This document shows positions 1-9,175 of a DNA stretch of 64,000 nt, piece by piece. Location of the stretch: the NCBI RefSeq assembly GCF_036226925.1, contig NZ_CP109031.1:5952001-6016000 (forward strand), read 5' to 3'. Position 1 is the stretch's first letter; each line of letters opens with the position of its first letter. The notes under the pieces were generated by a model, which made no database searches, had not been told where the DNA came from, and saw only the letters and a list, made by a program, of their open reading frames with translations. Both the position numbers and the translations under genes were made by a program. The stretch comes from Streptomyces sp. NBC_00659. Lineage in GTDB: Bacteria > Actinomycetota > Actinomycetes > Streptomycetales > Streptomycetaceae.

Positions 1-18
1 CGGGTTCCGGACAGGGCC

Positions 19-1332
19 TCAGCGGGCCGGCACGGGCGCGGGCACGCGGCGCGAGGCGGTACGGGCCGCGCGGGAGCCGAACAGGGTGATCGAGACGACT
101 CCGAGTACCGCGAACAGCCCCATGGCCACCGTGCCGGCCCAGCCCCCCGCGTGGAAGGCGACCGCGCCCAGCGTGCTGCCGGCGCTGGAGCCGATGTAGT
201 ACGCGGACTGGTAGAGGGCCGAGGCCTGCGCCCGGCCGGTCTTCGCGGTGTGGCTCACCGACGACGACGCCACCGCGTGGCCCGCGAAGAAGCCCGCGGT
301 GATCAGGACCAGGCCGAGCAGGACCAGCGCCAGGGAACCGGCCAGGGACAGGAGCAGCCCGGCCGTCGTGGTGGCGCCCGCCACGTAGAGGGAGCCGCGG
401 CGGCCGAGGCGGCCGGCGAGACGGCCCGCCGTCGACGCCGACACCGTACCGACGAGATAGACGAGGAAGACCGAGCCGACGATGCCCTGCGGGAGTGAGA
501 ACGGCGCCTCGGCGAGGCGGTAGCCGATGACCGTGTAGACCCCGCCGAACACCATCATGAACAGCGCGCCGATCGCGTACAGCCGGCACAGCAGCGGGTT
601 CGCGAGGTGGTCGCGCACCGTGCGGGCCAGCACCCGGGGCCGCAGTGAACCCCGCGCGAAGTGCCGCGGTGCCGGAAGCAGCATCCGGAAGGCCACCGCG
701 CAGCCCACGGCGATCAGTCCGATCGTGCCGACGGCCACCCGCCAGCCCCATTCCTGGGCCACCCAGCCGGTGATGATCCGGCCGCTCATCCCGCCGACGC
801 TGTTGCCCGCGACGAACAGGCCGATCGCGGTGATCAGCGCCTTGGGACGGACCTCCTCCGCCAGGTACGCCGTCGCCGACGCCGGGAGTCCCGCGAGCGC
901 CGCGCCCTGTACCGCCCGCAGCACCACCAGCGCGCCGATCGACGGCGCGAAGGGCACCAGCAGGCCCAGGGTGACCGCCACCGCCAGGGACGCCGTCATC
1001 AACGTACGCCGTCCGAAGCGCTCCGACAGCGCGCTCATCGGCAGGACGAACAGCGCGAGCCCGCCCGTCGCGGCCGACACCGTCCAGCTCGCCTCGCTCG
1101 CGCTGACCCCGAAGTCCGAGGAGACCAGCGGGAGCAGGGCCTGGGTGGAGTAGAGGAGCGCGAAGGTCGCGACGCCCGCGAGGAAGAGCGCGAAGCTCAT
1201 CCGGCGGTAGCCGGGACCGCCGGGGGCCATGCGGGAATCCGCGGTGGCGGTGGGGACGGAGGCGGAGACGGTGACGGGAGCGGAGGCGGCGGCGCCCGCG
1301 GTGACGGGCGCCCCGGTACTGGCGGAAGGCAT
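19..1332 (-). CDS. MFS transporter (drug/metabolite exporter-like)
   Basis: This is a 437-residue integral membrane protein with about twelve hydrophobic segments from residue 45 to the C terminus, the usual length for a major facilitator exporter. SERFGRR, near residue 105, matches the loop 2-3 motif of the family. A proton-driven exporter of small molecules is the best reading; the substrate cannot be told. The first 44 residues are Ala/Thr/Ser-rich and probably cytoplasmic, so a start nearer residue 35 or 45 is possible. It is divergent from a LysR regulator 63 bp away, which probably controls it. Confidence 0.88.
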   Translation of the reverse strand: MPSASTGAPVTAGAAASAPVTVSASVPTATADSRMAPGGPGYRRMSFALFLAGVATFALLYSTQALLPLVSSDFGVSASEASWTVSAATGGLALFVLPMSALSERFGRRTLMTASLAVAVTLGLLVPFAPSIGALVVLRAVQGAALAGLPASATAYLAEEVRPKALITAIGLFVAGNSVGGMSGRIITGWVAQEWGWRVAVGTIGLIAVGCAVAFRMLLPAPRHFARGSLRPRVLARTVRDHLANPLLCRLYAIGALFMMVFGGVYTVIGYRLAEAPFSLPQGIVGSVFLVYLVGTVSASTAGRLAGRLGRRGSLYVAGATTTAGLLLSLAGSLALVLLGLVLITAGFFAGHAVASSSVSHTAKTGRAQASALYQSAYYIGSSAGSTLGAVAFHAGGWAGTVAMGLFAVLGVVSITLFGSRAARTASRRVPAPVPAR

Positions 1333-1372
1333 GGCTCGAACCTAAGGACCCCGTCCTTCATCCGTCCAATGC

Positions 1373-1385
1373 ATGGAATCGCCAT
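1373..1385. promoter_or_regulatory. Candidate LysR operator in the divergent promoter region
   Basis: The interrupted dyad ATGG-N5-CCAT lies in the 63-bp gap between the MFS gene and the LysR gene. It is the type of partial dyad that LysR proteins bind near their own start. The arms are only 4 bp, so this is weak. Confidence 0.25.
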
Positions 1386-1395
1386 AATCGTTCCC

Positions 1396-2358
1396 ATGGC
1401 GCATCAGCAGAGGTCACAGCTTCACCTGTCACCGTTCAGTGACACAGAAGACAGCGCGCACTTCGCGAGGCTGCTCGCCCCGCGCCTGGCGTACTTCGCC
1501 GGTGTCGCCCGCACCGAGCACGTCACCCGGGCCGCGGAGCAGATGGGGGTCCCGCAGTCGACCCTGTCCCGGGCCATGGTCCGGCTCGAACAGGACCTGG
1601 GAGTCGACCTGTTCGCGCGCCGTGGCCGGACCGTGTCGCTGACCCCGGCCGGCCGCACCTTCCTCGCCTCCGTGGAACGGGCCCTCGCCGAGGTCGAGCG
1701 CGCCGCCGACGAGGTGCGCGCGGACGCCGACCCGGCCACCGGCAAGGTCGCCTTCGGCTTTCTGCACACGATGGGATCGGAGACGGTGCCGGGGCTGATC
1801 CGCGCGTTCCGGGCCGACCACCCGGGCGTCCGCTTCAGCCTCGTGCAGAACTACGGGGAGGCCATGCTGGAGCGGCTGCGGTCGGGCGAACTGGACCTGT
1901 GTCTGACCTCGCCCGTGCCGGACGCCCCCGATCTGGTGGGCCGCCGGCTCGACGAGCAGAAACTCCGTCTGGTCGTGCCCGCCGATCATCGGCTCGCCGC
2001 GCGCAGGCGCGTCCGGCTCGCCGAGGCGGCCGACGAGACCTTCGTGACCCTGGAGCCCGGCTACGGGATGCGCGCCATTACGGACGCCCTGTGCCAGGAA
2101 GCGGGGTTCCGGCCGCGCATCGCCTTCGAGGGGGAGGAGGCGGAGACGCTCCGGGGCCTGGTCGCCGCCGGCCTCGGCGTCGCCCTGCTGCCGCCACCGG
2201 CCGTCGCCCGTCCGGGAGTCGTCGAACTCACGGTCACCGCCCCGCGCGCCGTGCGCGAGATCGGCGTCGCCTGGCTGGACGGCCACCCGGACACCCCGCC
2301 GGTGGCCGCCTTCAAGAAGTTCCTGCTCTCCCGCCGGGGCCACCTGCTGCCCGACTGA
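1396..2358 (+). CDS. LysR family transcriptional regulator
   Basis: This 320-residue protein has an N-terminal winged helix-turn-helix at about residues 32-75 (helices around RAAEQMGVPQSTLSRAMVRL). A periplasmic-binding-protein-like effector domain fills residues 100-310. That is the full length and order of LysR regulators. The ATG at 1396 was chosen because it leaves a normal short lead before the helix-turn-helix; the open frame continues upstream through non-LysR sequence. It is divergent from the MFS exporter and is probably its regulator. The inducer is not predictable. Confidence 0.92.
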   Translation: MAHQQRSQLHLSPFSDTEDSAHFARLLAPRLAYFAGVARTEHVTRAAEQMGVPQSTLSRAMVRLEQDLGVDLFARRGRTVSLTPAGRTFLASVERALAEVERAADEVRADADPATGKVAFGFLHTMGSETVPGLIRAFRADHPGVRFSLVQNYGEAMLERLRSGELDLCLTSPVPDAPDLVGRRLDEQKLRLVVPADHRLAARRRVRLAEAADETFVTLEPGYGMRAITDALCQEAGFRPRIAFEGEEAETLRGLVAAGLGVALLPPPAVARPGVVELTVTAPRAVREIGVAWLDGHPDTPPVAAFKKFLLSRRGHLLPD

Positions 2359-2421
2359 GCCTCCGGGCGACTCCTCTACGAGTGACTCCGCTGCCCCGCT
2401 GCCGGACCACCCGTTGCCGGA

Positions 2422-3183
2422 CTACCGGTGCAACGACTGCCCGAAGCCCGCCGCGAGCGGCATCCGCAGGCCCAGGGGCGGCGGCGCGGCGAAGGCGTCC
2501 TCGACCGGGCGGGAGAAGGCGTGGCCGAACAGCGAGCCCAGCACGAAGTCCTCCGCGAGGGCGAGGACCTCGTGCCGGTGCTGGTGCAGCGCGTGCCCGT
2601 CCGAGTGGACCTCGAAGCGGCAGATGCCGCGGTTGGCCTTCTTCGCGCGCGCGGCGAGCCGGAAGGACAACTCCGGGTCGGTGCGCGCGTCGTTGGTGCC
2701 GTGCACGATCAGCACGCGCCGCCCGGCGAGCTGTTTCACCGGTTCGGGTGGCGCCGCGACATCGTCCTCCGGCAGCCAGGGTGCCAGCGCCAGCACGGAG
2801 TTGACGGCCGGGTGGCCGCCCGCGCGCAGCGCCGCCCGGCCGCCCATGTCGATGCCCGCCAGACATACGGGCACGTCACCGTAACGGCGGACGACCTCGT
2901 CCGCGGCCCAGGACGCGTCGGACGCGAGATGGGCCTCGCTGCCGTTCCAGCCGCGTACCCGGTAGTGCACCACGTGGCCGACCAGGCCTTCCGGGCGTCC
3001 GGCGCGGGTCAGCCGGCGCCCGAGCGCGCGTACGGAGGCGGTCGCCATCATGGGGGAGGGTCTTCGGGCCGAGGTCTCCTCGCCGCCCGGCAGCAGCAGA
3101 ACAACTCCGCTGACCGCCGTCGGCTCGGGGCCGAGCGCCCTCCCCAGCCGGGCCCTGCGAACCGGCGTCGCTTGCTGTGCCAT
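2422..3183 (-). CDS. Alpha/beta-hydrolase fold protein with Asp at the nucleophile position
   Basis: This 253-residue protein reads as an alpha/beta hydrolase of the dienelactone-hydrolase/YqiA type. An early LLLPGG oxyanion-type turn lies near residue 30, the nucleophile elbow at 108-116, a candidate acid in NDARTD near residue 165, and a candidate His in SDGHALH near residue 197. The elbow reads G-I-D-M-G-G, so Asp112 replaces the usual Ser. Such an Asp is normal in haloalkane dehalogenases and epoxide hydrolases but not in DLH-like enzymes. It may therefore have another reaction or be inactive. It is divergent from add, with a 12-bp palindrome between them. Confidence 0.8.
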   Translation of the reverse strand: MAQQATPVRRARLGRALGPEPTAVSGVVLLLPGGEETSARRPSPMMATASVRALGRRLTRAGRPEGLVGHVVHYRVRGWNGSEAHLASDASWAADEVVRRYGDVPVCLAGIDMGGRAALRAGGHPAVNSVLALAPWLPEDDVAAPPEPVKQLAGRRVLIVHGTNDARTDPELSFRLAARAKKANRGICRFEVHSDGHALHQHRHEVLALAEDFVLGSLFGHAFSRPVEDAFAAPPPLGLRMPLAAGFGQSLHR

Positions 3184-3268
3184 GACAGAACAGTGTCAGA
3201 AGCAAGGGTGTACGCCACCCGTCCGCACGGTCACCGTTACGTATCGACGGATTCGTACAACAGGAGAT

Positions 3269-3280
3269 CTACGCGCGTAG
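3269..3280. promoter_or_regulatory. Palindromic operator CTACGCGCGTAG upstream of add
   Basis: This perfect 12-bp palindrome ends 16 bp before the add start. The same 12 bases occur upstream of deoC (15364) and of the purine nucleoside phosphorylase gene (22067), all with similar spacing to the start codon. That pattern suggests a shared repressor of nucleoside catabolism. It could also act on the divergent hydrolase gene. Confidence 0.75.
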
Positions 3281-3296
3281 GGACTAGAGTGCGAAA

Positions 3297-4451
3297 ATGA
3301 CGAGCCAGATCCGGAACACCCCGAGCTCGGAGCAGATCCGCCGGGCGCCCAAGGTCCTGCTGCACGATCACCTCGACGGGGGCCTGCGCCCCGGCACGAT
3401 CGTCGAACTCGCCCGCGACACCGGCTACTCCGGCCTCCCCGAGACCGATCCCGGCAAACTCGGGATCTGGTTCCGCGAGGCCGCCGACTCCGGTTCGCTG
3501 GAGCGGTACCTGGAGACCTTCGCCCACACCTGTGCCGTCATGCAGACCCGTGAGGCCCTGGTGCGGGTCGCCGCCGAGTGCGCCGAGGACCTCGCCGAGG
3601 ACGGGGTCGTCTACGCCGAGGTGCGGTACGCGCCCGAGCAGCACCTGGAGGGCGGGCTCAGCCTCGAAGAGGTCGTCGAGGCGGTCAACGAGGGCTTCCG
3701 GGAAGGGGAGCGGCTGGCCCGGGAGAACGGCCACCGCATCCGGATCGGCGCCCTGCTGACCGCCATGCGGCACGCGGCCCGCGCCCTGGAGATCGCCGAA
3801 CTCGCCAACCGCTACCGAGACTCGGGCGTCGTCGGCTTCGACATCGCGGGGGCCGAGGCCGGCTTCCCGCCCACCCGGCACCTCGACGCCTTCGAGTACC
3901 TCAAGCGGGAGAACAACCACTTCACGATCCACGCCGGCGAGGCGTTCGGTCTGCCGTCCATCTGGCAGGCCCTCCAGTGGTGCGGCGCCGACCGGCTCGG
4001 GCACGGCGTCCGCATCATCGACGACATCCAGGTGCGCGAGGACGGCTCGGTGGAACTCGGCCGGCTCGCGTCGTACGTACGCGACAAGCGCATCCCGCTG
4101 GAGCTGTGCCCCAGTTCCAACCTCCAGACCGGCGCCGCGGACTCGTACGCGGCCCACCCCATCGGGCTGCTGCGGCGCCTGCATTTCCGCGCCACGGTCA
4201 ATACCGACAATCGCCTCATGTCGGGTACGAGTATGAGCCGGGAATTCGAGCACCTTGTCGAGGCGTTCGGTTACTCGCTCGACGACATGCAATGGTTTTC
4301 TGTCAATGCTATGAAGTCGGCGTTCATTCCTTTCGATGAACGCCTCGCCATGATCAATGACGTGATCAAGCCTGGATATGCAGAATTGAAGTCCGAATGG
4401 CTGTTCCAGCAGACTGCTTCCACCAGCGGTTCTGCGGGAGAACAAGTCTGA
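3297..4451 (+). CDS. add: Adenosine deaminase
   Basis: This 384-residue cytosolic enzyme hydrolyses adenosine and deoxyadenosine to (deoxy)inosine and ammonia. The zinc-binding H-x-H is in HDHLDGG near residue 24. HAGEAFG follows near residue 215, SSNLQTG near 280 and TDNRLMSGT near 300, as in the adenosine deaminase family. The ATG at 3297 gives the usual distance to the first zinc motif. The last 250 bases are visibly less GC-rich than the rest. It lies directly behind the CTACGCGCGTAG palindrome, which is shared with the other nucleoside genes in the window. Confidence 0.96.
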   Translation: MTSQIRNTPSSEQIRRAPKVLLHDHLDGGLRPGTIVELARDTGYSGLPETDPGKLGIWFREAADSGSLERYLETFAHTCAVMQTREALVRVAAECAEDLAEDGVVYAEVRYAPEQHLEGGLSLEEVVEAVNEGFREGERLARENGHRIRIGALLTAMRHAARALEIAELANRYRDSGVVGFDIAGAEAGFPPTRHLDAFEYLKRENNHFTIHAGEAFGLPSIWQALQWCGADRLGHGVRIIDDIQVREDGSVELGRLASYVRDKRIPLELCPSSNLQTGAADSYAAHPIGLLRRLHFRATVNTDNRLMSGTSMSREFEHLVEAFGYSLDDMQWFSVNAMKSAFIPFDERLAMINDVIKPGYAELKSEWLFQQTASTSGSAGEQV

Positions 4452-4465
4452 TCGGGCCGAATGCG

Positions 4466-4509
4466 AAGCGGCCGGGTCTTCACTTCTCCTCCACGACTCG
4501 GCCGCTTTT
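4466..4509 (+). terminator. Intrinsic terminator of add
   Basis: The inverted arms AAGCGGCCG (4466-4474) and CGGCCGCTT (4499-4507) are followed by further T residues, just after the add stop codon. Confidence 0.75.
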
Positions 4510-4594
4510 CGTTGTTTGCGGAGGGTGGGATTACGTGTTTACGGTTCTGGACCGCTCACATACCCGTCTCACCCACCCCAAGGACGCATTCACG

Positions 4595-4951
4595 ATGAAG
4601 CAGTCTGCTGCCAAGACTCTCGGTGTCGCCGCTCTCGGCGCCGCTTTTGCCGCTGTCGGCGCGGGTGCCGCGAACGCCGCCCCGGCCGTGCCGGACGCCT
4701 CCTCGGCGCTGGACGCCGTCACCAGGACGCTGCCCGCCGAGACCGCCGCCTCGGCGCTGCCCGCTGCGGGCCAGGCGCTCGCCCAGGGCCAGAGCGCCGT
4801 CGGCACGGGTATGACCGCCGCGAACCCCGCCGCCGCCTCGCGTCTGCTCGCCGACCGGCAGGCCGCGCCCGTGACCGGACTGCTCGGAGGGCTGCCGCTG
4901 CAGGGCATGCCCACGCACGGCGTGCCGGTCAACGGGATTCCGCTGGGCTGA
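4595..4951 (+). CDS. Small secreted protein, Ala/Pro/Gly-rich
   Basis: The 118-residue product begins with MKQSAAKT followed by a hydrophobic alanine-rich stretch and an A-N-A-A cleavage region near residue 28, a clear Sec signal peptide. The mature part is short and low in complexity, rich in Ala, Pro and Leu, with no Cys and a repeated LQGMPTHGVPVNGIP-like tail. No enzyme domain is visible. A similar small secreted protein sits at 11393; both recall the abundant small exported proteins of streptomycetes. Function is unknown. The ATG at 4595 was chosen because it places the signal peptide at the N terminus. Confidence 0.8.
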   Translation: MKQSAAKTLGVAALGAAFAAVGAGAANAAPAVPDASSALDAVTRTLPAETAASALPAAGQALAQGQSAVGTGMTAANPAAASRLLADRQAAPVTGLLGGLPLQGMPTHGVPVNGIPLG

Positions 4952-5054
4952 CGCTCTCCGTAAGGACGGAGGTCCCCCGCCTGTCCGAGCGCGGGGCCTT
5001 CCGGCCGTACGAGGACGGGCCGCGCGCGTCGCGGCCGCGCCCGCTCCGGCCGTA

Positions 5055-5103
5055 CGAACGCCGGTGGTGCACACCCTCCTCGGGTGTGCACCACCGGCGT
5101 TCG
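5055..5103. terminator. Long perfect hairpin between convergent genes
   Basis: The arms 5055-5076 and 5082-5103 are perfectly complementary over 22 bp around the loop TCCTC. There is no T tract. It lies between the secreted-protein gene (plus) and the PspC gene (minus), so it probably stops transcription from both sides. Confidence 0.7.
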
Positions 5104-5142
5104 CCGTGTCCCACGCCGGCCGACGCCGGGTGCCCGTCCGGG

Positions 5143-5346
5143 TCACCAGGCGTTGCGGGAGACCTTGTCCTCGGACGGGAAGAGGATCCACAGCGCTATG
5201 TAGAGCAGGAACTGCGGGCCGGGAAGCAGGCAGGACACGACGAAGACGACACGCATCGTCGTCGCCGAGGTGCCGAAGCGCCGTGCCAGCGCAGCACAGA
5301 CTCCGCCGATCATGCGGCCGTTCGTGGGGCGGGCAAGGGCGGTCAT
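5143..5346 (-). CDS. PspC domain protein
   Basis: This 67-residue protein consists of one PspC domain: a short N-terminal segment (RPTNGRMIGGVCAALARRFG), then a hydrophobic segment at about residues 30-55 (VVFVVSCLLPG...LYIALWILFP). PspC proteins belong to envelope-stress responses, but in actinobacteria small stand-alone copies are common and mostly uncharacterised. A good Shine-Dalgarno sequence (AAGGAGC) precedes the ATG. It probably forms its own transcription unit. Confidence 0.88.
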   Translation of the reverse strand: MTALARPTNGRMIGGVCAALARRFGTSATTMRVVFVVSCLLPGPQFLLYIALWILFPSEDKVSRNAW

Positions 5347-5430
5347 GGTGGCTCCTTCGCGAACCGTCGTCGAGTGCCGGCGGGGCCGACCTCGTCGTTC
5401 TCACCGGTGCCTTCACCGATGCCCTCAACG

Positions 5431-6021
5431 CTACGAGGACGACGTGCGCGAAACCTCGCTCCAGGGAGCGATCCCGACCCTGGGAATCGTCGGGGTCCGA
5501 CCCTGAGCGTGGTCCTCCCGGCGGACGGCCGCGCGGCGCCGCGTCTCGGCCCTGCGACGGAGCCGGGCCCTGACGGCGGGCACGACCGCGAGATGTGCGA
5601 GGGCCACCCCGAGGGTGTTGAGCATGATCGAGTCGATGTCCACGACCTGGCCGGGCACCCCGGTCTGGAGCAGTTCTATGCCCAGCGAGAGCAGCACGCC
5701 GGCGGCGGTCGTCCGCAGGAGCGAGCCGAGGGGGGAGGCGGCGAGCCTGCCCCCCGCCATCGGGAGCAGCACACCCAGCGGGGCGAGCAGGCCGAGGCCC
5801 GCGGCGATACGCCGGGCCGCCACCTCGGGGCCCAGCGCGAGGTCGGCTCTGATACCCGCGAAGGGCCGCAGGTTGGCGGCGCTGACCCAGGGGACGTCCA
5901 GTGGACGCAGCGTGATCCAGGCGACGAGCGCCAGGTGTGCGACGAGGAGGACACCTCCTGCCACACGGACGCGGGTGACGGCGCTGCCGTCCTCTGAACC
6001 ATGACGCTGCACGCCCCCCAA
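5431..6021 (-). CDS. VanZ-like membrane protein
   Basis: The 196-residue protein has four hydrophobic segments between residues 18 and 150. It carries the VanZ signature arrangement: an Asn/Pro-rich first loop (NLRPFAGI), then GLLAPLGVLLP, IELLQ and VVDIDSIMLNTLG. VanZ is an accessory of teicoplanin resistance, but most relatives have no assigned role. The last 40 residues are Arg-rich and cytoplasmic. A GTG (V-T-R-V-R) about 15 codons in is an alternative start. Confidence 0.82.
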   Translation of the reverse strand: MGGVQRHGSEDGSAVTRVRVAGGVLLVAHLALVAWITLRPLDVPWVSAANLRPFAGIRADLALGPEVAARRIAAGLGLLAPLGVLLPMAGGRLAASPLGSLLRTTAAGVLLSLGIELLQTGVPGQVVDIDSIMLNTLGVALAHLAVVPAVRARLRRRAETRRRAAVRREDHAQGRTPTIPRVGIAPWSEVSRTSSS

Positions 6022-6075
6022 GACGCGGGCTCCGGCACGATCGGTTCCGTTGCGGTGGTTCTCAGCCTCGCAGCG

Positions 6076-6906
6076 TTACGAACTCCGGACAGCCGTCGAC
6101 GTCGGGGACGTGTCGCCGGGCGCGGCGCGCATCTCGGGGGTGCACTCGTAACTGCGCAGGCCGGAGGGGGCGGGACCGCCGAGGACGACACTGCCGTCGT
6201 CCCGCGCCGCGGCCGAGTCCGAGAAGGTGCAGACGATCTGGCCGAGGGCCGTCGGCGTGAGGTCCTGCGGCGGGGTGCTCAGCCGGAGCGTGTCCTCGGG
6301 GTCCCCCTCGCGGGGCCCGCCGACCGTCATGCCGCCGCGTACGTCCGTCGTGTACCCGGCCTGCTCCTCGGGCGTCGACGGTGCCTCGGCGAGCTCGTCC
6401 AGCAGCGCCTGGGCCACCAGGGCCCGGCGCGCCGACTCCGCCGTACCGTCCGCGATGCGTACCGACCGGTCGACCGTGACCAGTTGTTCCGAGCAGAGCA
6501 GGAAGACCTGGACCGGCACCCCGTGCGAGGACTGGGTGGCGATGTCGGGGCCGGAGAGCGCGCAGGGCACGCGGGAGGGCGCCGGACCGAAGTCGGTCGG
6601 CACCTGTGTGGGACGGATACCGCACCCGGTGAGCAGCACGGCGAGCACCGCCACGGCCGGCCAGGGCCATGCTCCGCCCGGCCGCCGGGGCCGGAACGGG
6701 CGTGCCGGCCGCGCGGAACCCGCCGCCCGCCGCCGCCCGAGGGCCGCGGAGCCATCGGCCTGTGTGCGGGTGGTCCGTGGGGAGCCGGCGGCCTGTGGGC
6801 GGGTGGTCTCCGGGGAGGCGCCGGCCCGCGAGCGGGCGTTCTCCGGGGAGCCGGTGGGCCGGGAGGGGTGGGGAACCTCCGGGGCCGTGGGGTGTGCGGT
6901 GGTCAT
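6076..6906 (-). CDS. Putative lipoprotein encoded after afsQ2
   Basis: This 276-residue protein has a hydrophobic segment at about residues 80-94 ending in a lipobox L-L-T-G-C, with Cys95 as the likely lipidation site. The exported part carries a GerMN-like pattern (VPVQVFLLCSEQLVTVDR...ALVAQALLDELAEAPSTPEEQAGY), recalling lipoproteins paired with actinobacterial sensor kinases. The gene overlaps the afsQ2 stop codon in an ATGA, so it is translationally coupled and may modulate AfsQ2 as CseA does CseC. Residues 1-75 form an odd Pro/Thr/Arg-rich cytoplasmic extension before the signal region. Confidence 0.82.
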   Translation of the reverse strand: MTTAHPTAPEVPHPSRPTGSPENARSRAGASPETTRPQAAGSPRTTRTQADGSAALGRRRAAGSARPARPFRPRRPGGAWPWPAVAVLAVLLTGCGIRPTQVPTDFGPAPSRVPCALSGPDIATQSSHGVPVQVFLLCSEQLVTVDRSVRIADGTAESARRALVAQALLDELAEAPSTPEEQAGYTTDVRGGMTVGGPREGDPEDTLRLSTPPQDLTPTALGQIVCTFSDSAAARDDGSVVLGGPAPSGLRSYECTPEMRAAPGDTSPTSTAVRSS

Positions 6907-8492
6907 CCGGCGGTGCCTTCCGTGCCGTTCCCGTGCGCGGAGGCGTCACGGCCCCGCAGGTCGTCGGCGAGCAGTTCCGACGCGTCCTGGGGCAGGCGCA
7001 GCGTGAAGACGGCCCCGCCCCCCGGCGCGTTGGCCGCGGTGATCTCGCCGCCGTGGATGTGCGCGTTCTCCAGAGCGATGGAGAGCCCGAGGCCGCTGCC
7101 CTCGGAACGCGGGCGGGACGCGCTGGCCTTGTAGAACCGGTCGAAGACGTGCGGCAGGACGTCCTCGGGAATGCCGGGACCGTGGTCCTGCACCTCGATG
7201 ACCAGTTCCTCGCCCTCGCCCTCCATGCGCACCGACACCCGGACGGGTGAACCACCGTGCTTGAGCGCGTTGCCGATCAGGTTCGCCAGGATCACGTCGA
7301 GGCGGCGCGGGTCGAGCCGCGCCGTCATGCCGCGCTCGGCGTCCAGGTCGACGGCGTCCAGCCAGGCGCGCGCGTCGATGCACGCGGTGATCTGGTCGGC
7401 GATGTCCACGGCGTCGAGGATCAGCCGGGCGGTGCCCGCGTCGAACCGGGTCACCTCCATCAGGTTCTCCACGAGGTCGCCCAGACGCCGGGTCTCGCTG
7501 ACGACCAGCCGTACGGCCGGCTCGATCATCGGGTCGACGCTGCCGGTCTCCGCGTCCAGTTCCTCCTCGAGGATCTCGGTGACGGCGGTGATCGCGGTGA
7601 GCGGCGTCCGCAGTTCGTGGGACATGTCGGCGACGAACCGGCGGGAGGCCTCGTCCCGCGCGCTCATGTCCGCGACCCGCTTCTCCAGCGACTCCGCCGT
7701 CCGGTTGAACGTCCGTGACAGATCGGCGAGTTCGTCCGTGCCGGAGACCCGCAGCCGGGTGTCCAGCTTTCCCTCGCCGAGCCGGCGGGCCGCGATGCCC
7801 AGCCGGTGGACCGGCTTGAGGACCGTGGTCGCGGCGGCCTGGGCGAGCAGCGCCGAGCCGATCAGCGCGAGCCCCGTCGCGATCCCCAGCGACCAGGCGA
7901 GGGAGTTGAGGTCCTTGGCCTCCGGCTCCAGGGACTTGAGCATGTAACCGGTCGTGGAGCCGTCGATCACCCGGGCCCCGCCCACGAGGTACGACTTGTC
8001 GTGCTGGGTGATCCGCTGCCAGTACAGGTGGTACGCGGACTTGTTGGTCGAGGTCAGCGGCTGCTCCTTGTGCACCGCCTTCTGCAGGGACTTGGGTACG
8101 TCCTCCAGCGTGAACGTGTCCAGCTCGGAGTTGCCGGTGATCATCTTGCCGTCGGCGGCCTCGGCGGTCAGCAGCACGCTGAAGCGCTGGCTGCTGTTCG
8201 CCATCTGCCCGGCCGTGCGCTGGAGTTCGTCCTGCGCCGGATGCACGGGCAGCATGCTCGCGTGGTTGCGCATCTCCTGCTGGAAGTCACGCAGCACCGC
8301 GTCCTGGGTACGCGTCAGCACGGCCTCGCGGTTGAGCCAGTACGCGATGCCCGACGCGGACACCGCGGCGGTGAGCGCGACGAGTCCGAACACCACGACC
8401 AGCCGCAGCCGCAGGCTGGTGAAGCGCAGACCGGACAGCAACGCCTTGCGCGCCGCGGCCCAGCCGCGGAGCTTGTCCTGCGGTTTGGTCAC
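6903..8492 (-). CDS. afsQ2: Sensor histidine kinase AfsQ2
   Basis: This 529-residue membrane kinase has a first transmembrane segment at about residues 30-52 and an extracytoplasmic sensor domain of about 145 residues. A second segment follows at 199-221, then HAMP. The H box FVADMSHELRTPLTA carries phospho-accepting His292, and the HATPase region has the DHGPGIP and GSGLGL motifs. The GTG at 8492 overlaps the afsQ1 stop in GTGA, which fixes the start and shows translational coupling. With AfsQ1 and the adjacent sigQ it matches the S. coelicolor AfsQ1/Q2 system, which links nitrogen signals to antibiotic production and development. Confidence 0.93.
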   Translation of the reverse strand: MTKPQDKLRGWAAARKALLSGLRFTSLRLRLVVVFGLVALTAAVSASGIAYWLNREAVLTRTQDAVLRDFQQEMRNHASMLPVHPAQDELQRTAGQMANSSQRFSVLLTAEAADGKMITGNSELDTFTLEDVPKSLQKAVHKEQPLTSTNKSAYHLYWQRITQHDKSYLVGGARVIDGSTTGYMLKSLEPEAKDLNSLAWSLGIATGLALIGSALLAQAAATTVLKPVHRLGIAARRLGEGKLDTRLRVSGTDELADLSRTFNRTAESLEKRVADMSARDEASRRFVADMSHELRTPLTAITAVTEILEEELDAETGSVDPMIEPAVRLVVSETRRLGDLVENLMEVTRFDAGTARLILDAVDIADQITACIDARAWLDAVDLDAERGMTARLDPRRLDVILANLIGNALKHGGSPVRVSVRMEGEGEELVIEVQDHGPGIPEDVLPHVFDRFYKASASRPRSEGSGLGLSIALENAHIHGGEITAANAPGGGAVFTLRLPQDASELLADDLRGRDASAHGNGTEGTAG

Positions 8493-9175
8493 TGAGGATT
8501 GTCCAGCCGATAGCCGACGCCACGCACGGTACGGATCAGGGTGGGAGAGGACGGCACGTCCTCCACCTTGGCGCGCAGCCGCTGCACACAGGCATCGACC
8601 AGGCGTGAGTCGCCCAGGTAGTCGTGCTCCCACACCAGACGCAGCAACTGCTGCCGGGACAGGGCCTGTCCGGGCCTGCGGCTCAGCTCGAGGAGCAACC
8701 GCAGCTCGGTGGGTGTCAGTTGCAGATCCTCACCGTTCTTGGTGACCGTCATGGCGGCACGGTCGATGACCAGCGAGCCGAACGAAGCCGAGTCGTTCGC
8801 CTCCCGCTCGCCGCGGCGCAGCACGGCGCGGATCCGGGCGTCGAGCACCCGGCCCTGCACCGGCTTGACGACATAGTCGTCGGCGCCGGACTCCAGTCCG
8901 ACCACGACGTCGATGTCGTCGCTGCGCGCGGTCAGCAGGATGATCGGCAGTTGGTCGGTGCGCCGGATGCGCCGGCACACCTCGAATCCGTCGATGCCGG
9001 GCAGCATCACATCCAGCACGATCAGATCCGGTCGCTGCTCGCGCAGCAGCTTCAGACCGTCCTCGCCGGTGGCAGCGGTGGCCACGCGGTGTCCCTGGCG
9101 CGTCAAAGAGAGCTCCAGGGCCGTACGGATGGCGTCGTCGTCCTCGATCAGCAACAGGGAAGGCACGGACGTCAT
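8489..9175 (-). CDS. afsQ1: Response regulator AfsQ1 (OmpR/PhoB type)
   Basis: This 228-residue regulator has a receiver domain with the acidic cluster E11-D13, phospho-acceptor Asp55 (LIVLDVMLPG) and a Lys in VVKPV. A winged helix DNA-binding domain ends in GVGYRLD. The sequence matches AfsQ1 very closely from memory. ATG 9175 was chosen; GTG 9166, three codons later, is equally possible. It precedes afsQ2 with a 4-base overlap and is divergent from sigQ. A perfect GTnAC-N6-GTnAC site lies between, so it probably controls sigQ directly. Confidence 0.94.
   Translation of the reverse strand: MTSVPSLLLIEDDDAIRTALELSLTRQGHRVATAATGEDGLKLLREQRPDLIVLDVMLPGIDGFEVCRRIRRTDQLPIILLTARSDDIDVVVGLESGADDYVVKPVQGRVLDARIRAVLRRGEREANDSASFGSLVIDRAAMTVTKNGEDLQLTPTELRLLLELSRRPGQALSRQQLLRLVWEHDYLGDSRLVDACVQRLRAKVEDVPSSPTLIRTVRGVGYRLDNPQ

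Noticed and set aside
661..1395. Long plus-strand frame continuing upstream of the LysR gene
   Set aside because: It lies antisense to the MFS gene, encodes Arg/Gln/His-rich nonsense and has no family features; LysR homology begins at 1396.
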